Of a DNA stretch of 64,000 nucleotides, positions 44,318-52,459 are shown in pieces (within the stretch, counting starts at the first letter, position 1; the number at the start of each line of letters is the position of its first letter). The stretch covers positions 1-64,000 of the forward strand of contig JAHHHT010000034.1 in the NCBI GenBank assembly GCA_019359235.1, written 5' to 3'. The position numbers were made by a program, and so were the translations under genes. Origin of the DNA: Oscillatoria princeps RMCB-10. GTDB lineage: Bacteria; Cyanobacteriota; Cyanobacteriia; Cyanobacteriales; Oscillatoriaceae. The notes below the pieces were generated by a model, which was not told the origin of the DNA, did not search any database, and saw only the letters and a list, made by a program, of their open reading frames with translations.

Positions 44318-45178
44318 TTAACATTTCGGCTTTAGAACAAAGTCGTAATGGGCAGTGTGAAACGGATTCTTGACATTATGCTGCGCAGCTTCCTCAGGCG
44401 AGTCGTGTTTTTGAAGATTGATTATTAGAGATTCTCTTACCGCAAAAACGACATCTGATTTAATGTAGGGATCTCCCTTGAAGAAGAGCTGGGTAACTAA
44501 ATGTTCGTAGCCATCTGCCGACACTTTAAAATGAATATGCGCTGCGTGCCAAGTGTGCCGGTCTAGAGCTACGAGCATCTGTCCAACTGGTCCGGCACTG
44601 GGAAATCGGTAGTTAGCCGGTTTTAAGGTCTGAAACTGGTATCTGCCCTGTTCGTCTGTATATAGCTGACCCCGGAAATTGTAATCTGGCTGCGTGTCAT
44701 CTACGCAATCGTATAGCCCGTTTGGAGCGGTTTGCCAAAGCTCAATTAGCGCCCCCGCAATTGGTTTCCCTTCTGGGGCCATTACCTGACCAGAGAAAAG
44801 TACCTGTTCGCCCTCTTCTTCACATCCACTGTATATCTTGAATGGCGAAGTTAACAGTGGCGCTTCGTCACGGTAATAAGGCCCCGTGAAATTACTTTCA
44901 GTGATCCCTTCAAGAGGCGGATGGTTCATGATATTTACCACCTTGGAAAGCCCAATTGCGTCTGAGAGCATTATAAATTCACTCAGACCTATTTTTCCCA
45001 CCGCAGCTAGAAACTCAAGGCCCTTCATCCATTCATCTTCTGTCAATTTCACCTCGCTCGCAAAAGTATGCAGGTGTTGAATGAGTTTGGCCATAATTTC
45101 GTTGAGTCGGGGATTAGGGCTTTTGGACAACAGATTGACTGCTGTTTCGGTGACGTTTTTCAAATTCTGATCCTGCAT
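44318..45178 (-). CDS. Intradiol ring-cleavage dioxygenase (hydroxyquinol/catechol type)
   Basis: 286 residues. The N-terminal helical dimer domain (about 1-95) ends in EGITESNFTGPYYRDEAPLL, the opening of the catalytic domain in catechol- and hydroxyquinol-1,2-dioxygenases. The four Fe(III) ligands are present: Y156 (NGLYDC), Y190 (ANYRFP), H214 and H216 (AHIHFKVS). PDYNFRGQLYTDEQGRYQFQ is also typical. The usual Arg in WRPAH is replaced by His-Ala (WHAAH), which may change the substrate. It cleaves 1,2-dihydroxy aromatic rings to muconate-type acids. Aromatic degradation genes (muconate cycloisomerase, maleylacetate reductase) are absent nearby, so a biosynthetic use is likely. Confidence 0.9.
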   Translation of the reverse strand: MQDQNLKNVTETAVNLLSKSPNPRLNEIMAKLIQHLHTFASEVKLTEDEWMKGLEFLAAVGKIGLSEFIMLSDAIGLSKVVNIMNHPPLEGITESNFTGPYYRDEAPLLTSPFKIYSGCEEEGEQVLFSGQVMAPEGKPIAGALIELWQTAPNGLYDCVDDTQPDYNFRGQLYTDEQGRYQFQTLKPANYRFPSAGPVGQMLVALDRHTWHAAHIHFKVSADGYEHLVTQLFFKGDPYIKSDVVFAVRESLIINLQKHDSPEEAAQHNVKNPFHTAHYDFVLKPKC

Positions 45179-45400
45179 ATAACCTCAACTATTTTCAAAA
45201 ATGGTAGCGCGAATTTAAGCATAATTTTGCTGGCTATCCCAACTCGCTTACTAAGCTGGCCGATCGCGATCTTATAGGTTCAAGCCCGCAATCGACCGCA
45301 AGACTTGAAATTAGCCTCGGTTACATTTTAACACGGTCAAGCTAAAAAAAGCAACCCCCACTTCCCATATAAATCTTACATTTTTTTCCGTCCTGTCTCG

Positions 45401-46270
45401 CTAACCCGTCAGCAAAGAGAGGCACTTGGCCAAATAATCTCTAACCGTTTTGAGAGCCTCTTCTAAGGGCATACTTTTGATTTCCTGATTCCAGGGCTCT
45501 ATGGCCACCGGCCCTCGGTAGCCTTTATTATACAGTGCTTTGAGAAACTCTTCAACCTTTGTCACGCCCGTCGTGAGTGGCAATTCCCTTTCAAACTCCG
45601 GGATGGTAAAAATATCATAACCGGCCAGCCCATCATTTAATTCCAGATACAATATATATTCTACATCCAGGTGATGGATATCCAGCACACTCGCCCCACT
45701 ATTTTGCCAGTGGTGAACGTCAAACTTAAAGCCCCCATATCCATACAGCCCCGCACTAGCAATCAAGGCGCGGGTTCCATCTATGGTATGGATAAAGTCA
45801 TATTTTGAGTTCCGCCGAGTTTCCGTAGGCCCGATAAACTCAAAACCTATTTTTATCTCATACTTGTCCAAGATATATTTTAGCTCGCGCAAGCGATTGC
45901 TGGTTTGAATGAACCGATCGTTAAAGTTAAGGTCATGAGAAAAGGGCGGGATATAGCAGAGAGTTAAGTGACAGCCGATTTCGCTGGCTTGTTTGGCCTG
46001 CAATTCAAATACAGGCAGGCTTTCTTCAAATTCTTTTTGGCTGTCAAATAACTTCACAGGGAAGCCAAAAGCTACAGGTTTTAAATTCAGCTGTCCCAGC
46101 AATTGCTTGCATTCATAAGTGCTTAACCTATTGGAAAGGCTCAAGTCAATATTAACGCCCTCGAACTGGTACTTGTGAGCCAAGTCACAAATCTGTTTAA
46201 AGTCACTCACCACATGACCGATATTCCCGCAGTGAGTGATGTCATCGGTTATATTCAAAACGGAATACAT
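45401..46270 (-). CDS. TIM-barrel sugar isomerase/dehydratase-like enzyme (AP endonuclease 2 superfamily)
   Basis: 289 residues, one xylose-isomerase-like barrel. Candidate metal ligands: E144 (IGFEFIGP), D184 with H186/H187 (FKFDVHHWQN), E210 (LYLELND) and E258 (VAIEPWN). Relatives include inosose dehydratase (IolE), IolI, hydroxypyruvate isomerase and 3-dehydroshikimate dehydratase. It sits between the sugar-phosphate cyclase and the dioxygenase, so it may epimerise or dehydrate a cyclitol ketone. It starts MYSVLNITDD near 46270. The exact reaction is unknown. Confidence 0.82.
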   Translation of the reverse strand: MYSVLNITDDITHCGNIGHVVSDFKQICDLAHKYQFEGVNIDLSLSNRLSTYECKQLLGQLNLKPVAFGFPVKLFDSQKEFEESLPVFELQAKQASEIGCHLTLCYIPPFSHDLNFNDRFIQTSNRLRELKYILDKYEIKIGFEFIGPTETRRNSKYDFIHTIDGTRALIASAGLYGYGGFKFDVHHWQNSGASVLDIHHLDVEYILYLELNDGLAGYDIFTIPEFERELPLTTGVTKVEEFLKALYNKGYRGPVAIEPWNQEIKSMPLEEALKTVRDYLAKCLSLLTG

Positions 46271-46390
46271 GACAATTATACCTCTGACTTAGATACGGCT
46301 TGTTTGAAAGCTGCGACTGCACTGTTCCAGCTAAACTGAGTTGGCCAGGGTTGGGTTAGATAAGATAAGCCTCTTCAATGGCCCCATCCT

Positions 46391-47569
46391 CTAGGCTACC
46401 CTATCGGAAAGGTTAACACTCGTTTTTTGTCGCTGGCGGGCGATGAAATTATCAAGAACCTTTCTCACCACCTGCTGGTCAACTGTCACAAGAAAATCTC
46501 CTTCCGGATTGTAGCACTGACCGATTCTTTCCAAAAGGATAAAGCGCAGTTCTCTTCCAGTCTTTTTATTGTCCGCAATCATCGCATTCATGATTTTTTG
46601 GGTGGTTAGGTCTTCAGGGAACGGATTGTTAAACCCAAGTTTGTCCTCAATCAGGTAGTAATGCCGGTCAACATCTTCTTGAGAGAGCAATCCCAGTTCC
46701 TTGCCGAGTTCTGCAGCAATCTTCATTCCGAAGGATACGGATTCTCCATGAGACAATTTACCTTTTTCAAGCCATTCAATGGCGTGGCCGAAAGTGTGCC
46801 CGTATTCTAGGACAATCCCATAGCCTTTCTCGCTCGGATCTTTCTTGAGGATTTCTAACTTGGACAAAATGATTTTGTGGACTAGCTGGTATAACGCCTC
46901 GTCCGAGAACTTGACTTGAGGATTGAGGGCTTCTTCTAAGTAATCCAAAAAGGTTGCGTCCGAAATAAACCCATTCTTAATCCCTTCAATGATACCACTT
47001 CGGCGAGAAGACGGGGGTTCGGTTTGCAGATATTTGGTATCCGCCCAGATAAATATGGGGCTGTGATAGAGGCCAAAGTGATTTTTTCCAGTAGCCCCAT
47101 TGACAGCTTGCTTATTGCTGAGCGTGCTGTCGGTTTGCCCTGTCATACTGGTGGGGATCTCGACAAAACGGATTCCCCGGTAAATTAGCCCAGCAGCTAG
47201 CCCCACAATATTTCCAACTGTTCCGCCGCCAAAGGCCAATAAGATTGATTTTTTAGAGGCATTTTTGGCGATGAGGTTTTCGCACACTTCCTCAAGTATG
47301 CCGAAAGATTTACATTTCTCGCCATTCGGGACAAATTCAAGCTGGCAAGGAAACTTTTCATTAAGCTCCTCATACAGCTCTTGGCCGTACAGGCTGAGTA
47401 AATGGGGCTCCGTAAAGAAAAATAGCCGATCAAAAGCATATTCTTCTAGTGTTTTAACGAAAGATTTGTGAGTGTCATAGCCCAAATAGAAGGGACTGGG
47501 TTTTTCCAGCTCGGTACTGAGTTGAATGACTTTTCCCGGTTCCCACTGGAATGGCTGGCTGTATTTCAT
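46391..47569 (-). CDS. Sugar-phosphate cyclase, 2-deoxy-scyllo-inosose synthase-like
   Basis: 392 residues from ATG 47569; a GTG 69 bases upstream lacks support. It is a dehydroquinate-synthase-fold enzyme: NAD loop FGGGTVGN (113-120), Zn ligands E195 (SGIIEGIKNG), H258 (EYGHTFGHAIE) and H274 (LSHGESVSFGM). The discriminating loop reads SNKQAVNGATGKNHFGLYHS (151-170). As I recall them, KQAVN plus GKN is the pattern of 2-deoxy-scyllo-inosose synthases (BtrC), while AroB has GKTGINHPxGKN and EEVS/DDGS have other forms. Predicted reaction: glucose-6-phosphate (or a related hexose phosphate) to a cyclitol ketone. It is first in the cluster and should be its committing enzyme. Confidence 0.82.
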   Translation of the reverse strand: MKYSQPFQWEPGKVIQLSTELEKPSPFYLGYDTHKSFVKTLEEYAFDRLFFFTEPHLLSLYGQELYEELNEKFPCQLEFVPNGEKCKSFGILEEVCENLIAKNASKKSILLAFGGGTVGNIVGLAAGLIYRGIRFVEIPTSMTGQTDSTLSNKQAVNGATGKNHFGLYHSPIFIWADTKYLQTEPPSSRRSGIIEGIKNGFISDATFLDYLEEALNPQVKFSDEALYQLVHKIILSKLEILKKDPSEKGYGIVLEYGHTFGHAIEWLEKGKLSHGESVSFGMKIAAELGKELGLLSQEDVDRHYYLIEDKLGFNNPFPEDLTTQKIMNAMIADNKKTGRELRFILLERIGQCYNPEGDFLVTVDQQVVRKVLDNFIARQRQKTSVNLSDRVA

Positions 47570-48110
47570 ATTTTGCTGTTTTTGTTGGAGTCCGCAGGAG
47601 TGTTTACGCCGGGTGCTTAAGCTGGGACAAGCGGTCACTTAACTGCCGGCACTGCCGGAGTATTGGCCTTTGGTAAGAAGCGCGCTTTTTACCGTAAAGC
47701 GGAGATTCATGACATTTTTGCCCGCCGGCACAGGTGTCCCGTTTCAAGCAGGCACCTTTTACTGGATTTCGCACTCTATGTTTAACAAATTAGCACAGCT
47801 TATAAATTCTTCAAGCTCTTTTACTTGAGATAAGCGTCCAAAAAATGTGACTTGTTTTCACCTTTGAGACGGCTACTCAGTCACAAAAGAGGTTCTCTTT
47901 TGACAAAATGCGCTTAATATGCTGGGGTAAATAATTGTAGTGATTGCGACAATTTTTTGGGCAGCGCCTCCCAGAAAACGCCCGGACAAACCGCCTCAAA
48001 CCCGCTTCCAGACGGCAACTCATACTTTGAGCGTTTTGTCAAGACACTAAATGTGACTTGTTTGGGAGCAGTGTGACTGGGGATGAATAAACTGCGGCAA
48101 TTTGTATAGC
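47570..48110 (-). promoter_or_regulatory. Upstream region of the cyclase cluster with 14-bp direct repeats
   Basis: AATGTGACTTGTTT occurs twice, at 47844-47857 and 48050-48063. TTTGACAAAATGCGC (47897-47911) is matched in inverted form by GCGTTTTGTCAA (48031-48042). No gene lies in these 541 bases. The arrangement suggests binding sites of a regulator, though no regulator gene is in the cluster. A defined -10/-35 pair was not found. Confidence 0.45.
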
Positions 48111-48449
48111 ACTAGCCACATTGGTTAGGACATTTGAGACATTGAGGGCAGGCGAGACGCCCCCTACGGATGCTTCCCTGACGCGCTCCGCCTGTCCCGA
48201 TGTCCATTACTGAGCTGTCCATTGCTATAGGGGCGGGTTGACCCGAGATATTTCTGGCACAACTCAGGGTATTCACAAACCCGCCCCCACCCCCGCCCAA
48301 AACCCAGCTACCAAACCAGGGCATTCCCCGTTTTTTAAGGGGGGTTGAAGGGGATCTGGGGGTTAGGGGGGGTTTCCAAATAAGTAGGGTGCGCTCTCTC
48401 AAGGGAGGGAACGCACCCTAGTTATAGGATGGTGGTGGTGATGCCCGCG
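48111..48449. other. Repeat-filled spacer
   Basis: Contains CAGGCGAGACGCC-type repeat (about 48150-48165), TTTTTTAAGGGGGGTTGAAG (48330-48349; family also at 22276-22300 and inside the LpxB-related gene) and a GGGTGCG/CGCACCC hairpin near 48385-48420. No gene seen. Confidence 0.65.
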
Positions 48450-49640
48450 CTAGTGGTGGTGGTGGTGCCCGTCGTGATGGTGATGGTGGTGGTGTCCGTC
48501 GTCGTGGTGGTGAGAGTGAGCCGCCGGCAGAGCCATTTGAACCTTGACAGATAGCGCCTCTTGTGATAAAAGCGCTTCGATATGCGGCACAGCCCACTCA
48601 GCCGCCATCAGGAGAAAATCGGGACACTCGTTGACGCAAGGCATCTGCACATAAGTCACATCAGGACGCCGGCGCTGCAAAGCGTGAATGATATGCTCCA
48701 CATCCAGCAGGGTTTCGTGATTTTCCGTCGCAAAGCCAATCGGCATCATCACCACAGCCTGAGCGCCCAAGTCAGTCAGATTGCTCGCCGCTTGCTCCGC
48801 ACTGGGTTGAGTCCACTCAATCAGAGGCGTGTCGTGGTTGAGCCAGCCCACAGAAATCAGCGGATAGCGGTGGATGAGGCGCTCCCGCACCAATTCGTAG
48901 AGCGCCTGACTTTCGTCAATCCCAGAGGTAAAACCCTTGGCCTTGTGGGGACAGCCGTGGTTCATCAGCACGATGCCGATTTGGGAGGGGAGGTACTGAC
49001 CGGCAAGTTTAGAGGCAATAACCTCCTCAACCAGCTGCGCCATCAAATCGATATAAGCCGGCTGGTTGTAGAAAGACGGGATATAGCGCATTCCCTTAAC
49101 CCAGTGTTCCGAGCCATCAGCCATTTCGGCGAGAGCTTTGTTAACCTGCTCGACGGCAATACCGCTGGTGAAGATGGAATCTACCACTAAAAGAGGGTAA
49201 ATCAGCAGCTTTTTGAAACCTTGGGATTTGATTTCGGCGAGAACTTGTTTGGGGAGGAAGGGGGCGCAGAAGTTAAAAGCTTTGAACACCCGCACAGACT
49301 CGCCCCAGCGGTGTTGCAGCTCGTGTTCAATGCCGTCTCGCTGCTTTTCAAAAATGGCATTGTGGGGGGAAATGAAATCGTGATGGGTGTGTCCCCACTC
49401 GTGCCGGTCAAAAATCGCCAGCAGCCGGGCTAGGGGGGGATAGATCCAAGTGGGAACCGGCGCAAACTTAGCCGTGAGAAGATTTAAAGCTTGTTCATTA
49501 TAGTTGGCGAAGTCTTCGTAGCTTTCGACCTCGCCGTAACCCATCAGCAAGACAGCAACACGGTTGTTGCCGGCATCTGAGAGAGGGGGGAGATGGTCTT
49601 GCAGTTTTTCAGGGGTGGCTACCACGTCAGGTTTCTCCAT
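48450..49640 (-). CDS. Ferrochelatase-like protein with histidine-rich C-terminus
   Basis: 396 residues. The core shows the chelatase (type II) fold: RVAVLLMGYGEVESYEDFAN, KKLLIYPLLVVDSIFTSGIA and IGIVLMNHGCPHKAKGF with the metal-binding His. The C-terminal tail is HSHHHDDGHHHHHHHDGHHH and two more His. It differs from the housekeeping HemH (no LHCB-like tail, different N-terminus). The His tail suggests handling of Ni, Co or Zn, like His-tailed CbiX proteins. Beyond the TAG stop the same frame continues RGHHHHHP, so the tail was once longer. Monocistronic. Confidence 0.75.
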   Translation of the reverse strand: MEKPDVVATPEKLQDHLPPLSDAGNNRVAVLLMGYGEVESYEDFANYNEQALNLLTAKFAPVPTWIYPPLARLLAIFDRHEWGHTHHDFISPHNAIFEKQRDGIEHELQHRWGESVRVFKAFNFCAPFLPKQVLAEIKSQGFKKLLIYPLLVVDSIFTSGIAVEQVNKALAEMADGSEHWVKGMRYIPSFYNQPAYIDLMAQLVEEVIASKLAGQYLPSQIGIVLMNHGCPHKAKGFTSGIDESQALYELVRERLIHRYPLISVGWLNHDTPLIEWTQPSAEQAASNLTDLGAQAVVMMPIGFATENHETLLDVEHIIHALQRRRPDVTYVQMPCVNECPDFLLMAAEWAVPHIEALLSQEALSVKVQMALPAAHSHHHDDGHHHHHHHDGHHHHH

Positions 49641-49762
49641 TGCATGGGTGTGAGGGAGCCTGGGGCTGGGGCATAGCCTGGCGGGGTGTGGAGATGCCGC
49701 CAGCGCAAGGCGTCCGTTCTTCTATATTAGCATCCGGGAGGGGGGGATAGGGAGGTTTCGCT

Positions 49763-51244
49763 TCAGGAGAATGTCACGATTCGATCGCGACCTTCGTTTT
49801 TAGCGCGGTAAAGCGCGGCGTCAGCGGCTTGGATCGCCGCCGCGCCGGTGAAACCGTGGTCAGGGAAAATGGCCACCCCCAGGGAGAGCGTCACCGGCCC
49901 TAGAGACATAGAGCGGTACTGGATATTCAGCGATTTCACGCCGGCGCGGAGTTGCTCGGCTCGCTGCAGGGTAATCTCCAAAGACGCCTCCGGCAAAATC
50001 AGCAGGAACTCCTCACCACCGTAGCGACAAACAATATCGGATTGGCGAACCTGTTTTTGCAAAAACAGGCTCAGTGCCCGCAACACTTCATCCCCGGCAT
50101 CATGGCCAAACTTGTCGTTAAAATGCTTAAAGTAATCCACGTCGAGCATGATGATTCCCAGAGTTTTCTGCCCGCGAGAAGCTCGGTACACCTCCCGCAG
50201 CAGGGCATCTTCCAGATAGCGCCGGTTGAACAAACCCGTCAGCGGGTCGCGAATGCTTTGGTTGTGCAAAGTTTCGCGCAATTTTAAGTTAGCCAGAGCC
50301 AGGGCAATCTGTTCCGAAACAGTGCCAGCCAGCAGCTGTTTAGCCTCTGTTAAGCGGTTATTTTCTGAGGAACTCAAATACAGCACCCCCAGGGCGTCCC
50401 CCTGAGCCATCAGGGGGACGCAGCAATATTCAGCCGGGAGCGGGTTTTGGTGTAAATGTTTGCAGAGCAAACCTTGCTGCGCGCTCTCAACTGAATGCAG
50501 CTGTCCCCGCCGCAGCGCCCAACATTCATTGGGTGTGAAAAGTCGCTCGGTAGTTACGGGTGCGCCCCAGGTTACCACCGCCTCAACCTGTTTTCTAGAG
50601 GCGCTCAGCATGAAGAGTCCGCCGTTGAGATTGGGGAACAGCAATTTCACGCCTTGGGCAATCACAGTATAGGCTTCCCTTACAGTCAGACAAGCTTGCA
50701 GTAAATCGCTCATTTGGCCTAGCTGGGTGAGATCGGAATTGCGCTGTTCTAGTTCATTTGTTTTCTGGTAGAGTGATTCCTGCGCTTGCTTGCGTTCCTC
50801 GATTTCTGCTAGCGCCCGATCCCGCATCGCCTTATAGTCTTGGATGCGGTTTGTCAGGTACGTGACGTCCTCAATAACCAAAAGTGCGTAGAAACCAAGG
50901 CCGGTTAACCGGCGCACAGCGGTGACAGTGGTGTGCTGGATGCGCAACTGTTCGTTGGGCAGGCGTGAGGGAATCAGGTGCTTGTGAAGCTGGGAAGAAA
51001 AGATGGTAGGCGGTCCGCCTTCAAATATTTGTTTCAGGCGACTGGAATACTTCGGCTGCAGTAAGTGAGGGAAATAATCCCCAACGCTCGCCCCCAGAAT
51101 TTTGCTTTTGGGGATTTGGGTCCAGTCTTCCAGGCATTGGTTCCAAAAAACCACGATAAAATCTTCCCGGAAAACGCACACTCCCACCGGCATGCGGTCG
51201 AGAATGCCAAACTTTTCCTCAACCCGTTCCAGCTCGTCCATCAT
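49763..51244 (-). CDS. PAS-GAF-GGDEF diguanylate cyclase
   Basis: 493 residues, cytoplasmic. A PAS-like domain (about 10-125, GILDRMPVGVCVFREDFIVV) is followed by a coiled coil (about 135-180), a GAF domain (about 185-325, LLQACLTVREAYTVIAQGVK) and GGDEF (about 335-493). The active motif RYGGEEF is intact, with an RxxD inhibition site just before it (RQSDIVCRY). It should make cyclic di-GMP with product feedback. Its ATG overlaps the CheC-like stop by four bases (ATGA), the last gene of a three-gene operon. The GAF-GGDEF half is closely related to those at 53145 and 57008. Confidence 0.93.
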   Translation of the reverse strand: MMDELERVEEKFGILDRMPVGVCVFREDFIVVFWNQCLEDWTQIPKSKILGASVGDYFPHLLQPKYSSRLKQIFEGGPPTIFSSQLHKHLIPSRLPNEQLRIQHTTVTAVRRLTGLGFYALLVIEDVTYLTNRIQDYKAMRDRALAEIEERKQAQESLYQKTNELEQRNSDLTQLGQMSDLLQACLTVREAYTVIAQGVKLLFPNLNGGLFMLSASRKQVEAVVTWGAPVTTERLFTPNECWALRRGQLHSVESAQQGLLCKHLHQNPLPAEYCCVPLMAQGDALGVLYLSSSENNRLTEAKQLLAGTVSEQIALALANLKLRETLHNQSIRDPLTGLFNRRYLEDALLREVYRASRGQKTLGIIMLDVDYFKHFNDKFGHDAGDEVLRALSLFLQKQVRQSDIVCRYGGEEFLLILPEASLEITLQRAEQLRAGVKSLNIQYRSMSLGPVTLSLGVAIFPDHGFTGAAAIQAADAALYRAKNEGRDRIVTFS

Positions 51245-51849
51245 TCCGCCCCATAAGTTTGTTGAATGGCCGCCAGCAATGCCTGGAATGAACCCAGCTT
51301 GAAAATCACGATGATGTCCCCTTCAATTTGCAGCTGTTCGATCGTGAAACTGGCTTGCGCCAGCAAGATGGTTGCGTTGGGGTCGAAGTTATTGTCAGTC
51401 AGGAGTTGCGCGACGATTCCTTCAATGTAAGTGGGGAGCGAATAGTTAAAATCCTGATCCAGCAAGTTGCTAATCGCACCCATCAAGCCGCTAATAAAGA
51501 TATTGCCCACCTCGGTGAGCGCACCAATCTTGACTTCATCGAGGTCTGCCGCGCCCAGATCCTCGTTGCAGATGGCGGCGACGAGCTTAGAAGCGCTGTC
51601 TGTGGGGAAAACCAGCTGTGCGCTCCCGCTCAGCGAGCCGTTAAAGCCAAGCCTCACAGCAGAAAGACCGTCGGCACCGAGCCGTTTGTACAGTTCCTCT
51701 TTTGCCTGCTGCGGGGAGAGGATTTGCAGGGCAGGGATTTGCAAGCAGATGTGGGAGCCGATCATCTCGTTGAGCACGCTAGCGGCTCGCCCCACACCGA
51801 TGTTAACCACTTCCCGCAAGGCATCGAGCTGAGTCAGTGTCAGTTTCAT
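51241..51849 (-). CDS. CheC-like phosphatase
   Basis: 202 residues. Both CheC/FliY/CheX-type phosphatase motifs are seen: DALREVVNIGVGRAASVL with Pro about 22 residues on, and ALTEVGNIFISGLMGAISNL with a following Pro. Glu and Asn of each (E-x-x-N) are intact, so both sites could be active. CheC proteins dephosphorylate CheY-P. It overlaps the response-regulator gene upstream and the diguanylate cyclase gene downstream by four bases each. The likely substrate is the neighbouring receiver protein. No chemoreceptor or CheA is nearby. Confidence 0.88.
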   Translation of the reverse strand: MKLTLTQLDALREVVNIGVGRAASVLNEMIGSHICLQIPALQILSPQQAKEELYKRLGADGLSAVRLGFNGSLSGSAQLVFPTDSASKLVAAICNEDLGAADLDEVKIGALTEVGNIFISGLMGAISNLLDQDFNYSLPTYIEGIVAQLLTDNNFDPNATILLAQASFTIEQLQIEGDIIVIFKLGSFQALLAAIQQTYGAE

Positions 51850-52223
51850 GGGCCCTCTTTTTCTTTGAAACTGAGAGCCTTGTTAACCGCCTCTTGCAGT
51901 TCACCCGCTTTGGGGGGTTTGTAAAGAACTGCAAGCGCTCCCAGATTTAAACATTTCTGGCGGGTAGTGCCTTGGGTGTCGGCGGTGAGAAAAATCGCGG
52001 GAATCTTCAGGTGCCGGTCATTCAAAGCCTGGAGAACTTCCAACCCGTTAATATCCGGGATTAACAGATCCAGCAAAACGCAGTCTGGATTGTGAGTTTG
52101 AGCCATCTGGAGCGCTTCTTGTCCATTGCTCGCCTCTAGAATGTCGTGGCCTTCTTTTTGCAAGATGCGGCGGACCATTATGCGCATTATCTGCGCGTCA
52201 TCTACAATTAAAATTAACGCCAT
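51846..52223 (-). CDS. CheY-like single-domain response regulator
   Basis: 125 residues, one receiver domain. LILIVDDAQIMRIMVRRILQ carries the acidic pair, CVLLDLLIPDINGLEVLQ the phosphorylated Asp, FLTADTQGT the switch Thr and VLYKPPKAGEL the conserved Lys. It has no output domain, so it acts through partners. It is the first gene of a tight operon with a CheC-like phosphatase and a diguanylate cyclase; the set reads as a phospho-switch controlling or resetting cyclic di-GMP signalling. Confidence 0.93.
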   Translation of the reverse strand: MALILIVDDAQIMRIMVRRILQKEGHDILEASNGQEALQMAQTHNPDCVLLDLLIPDINGLEVLQALNDRHLKIPAIFLTADTQGTTRQKCLNLGALAVLYKPPKAGELQEAVNKALSFKEKEGP

Positions 52224-52459
52224 TTGCTTCGGGTTTTAGCGAGTTTCAATCGGGCCTTTGCCGGCTCTGCCAAGCCATGCTGGCAAGCCGATAATCCTGC
52301 CATATTAAGGGCTAAAAAGATGGAAATTTCGAGACAATCTATCAACCTTTACTTACTTTAGCAGCAGGGTGCGCTATTAACGCACCCCAGGTATGGGACG
52401 GCACAGCCTGGCGTACCTACTCCTGACGCAATCGCTCGTCAGAGCAATCTCTCCTCTTA

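Noticed and set aside
44318-46270. Aromatic catabolism operon
   Set aside because: No muconate cycloisomerase, maleylacetate reductase or upper-pathway genes nearby; the neighbours are a cyclase, a halogenase-like enzyme and exporters.
46391-47569. Housekeeping 3-dehydroquinate synthase (aroB)
   Set aside because: The substrate loop has KQAVN instead of the AroB GKTGIN pattern, and neighbours are not shikimate genes. Kept as a cyclase of the DOI-synthase type.
48450-49640. Housekeeping ferrochelatase HemH
   Set aside because: N-terminus and tail differ, with a polyhistidine end and no chlorophyll-binding-like segment; called ferrochelatase-like only.
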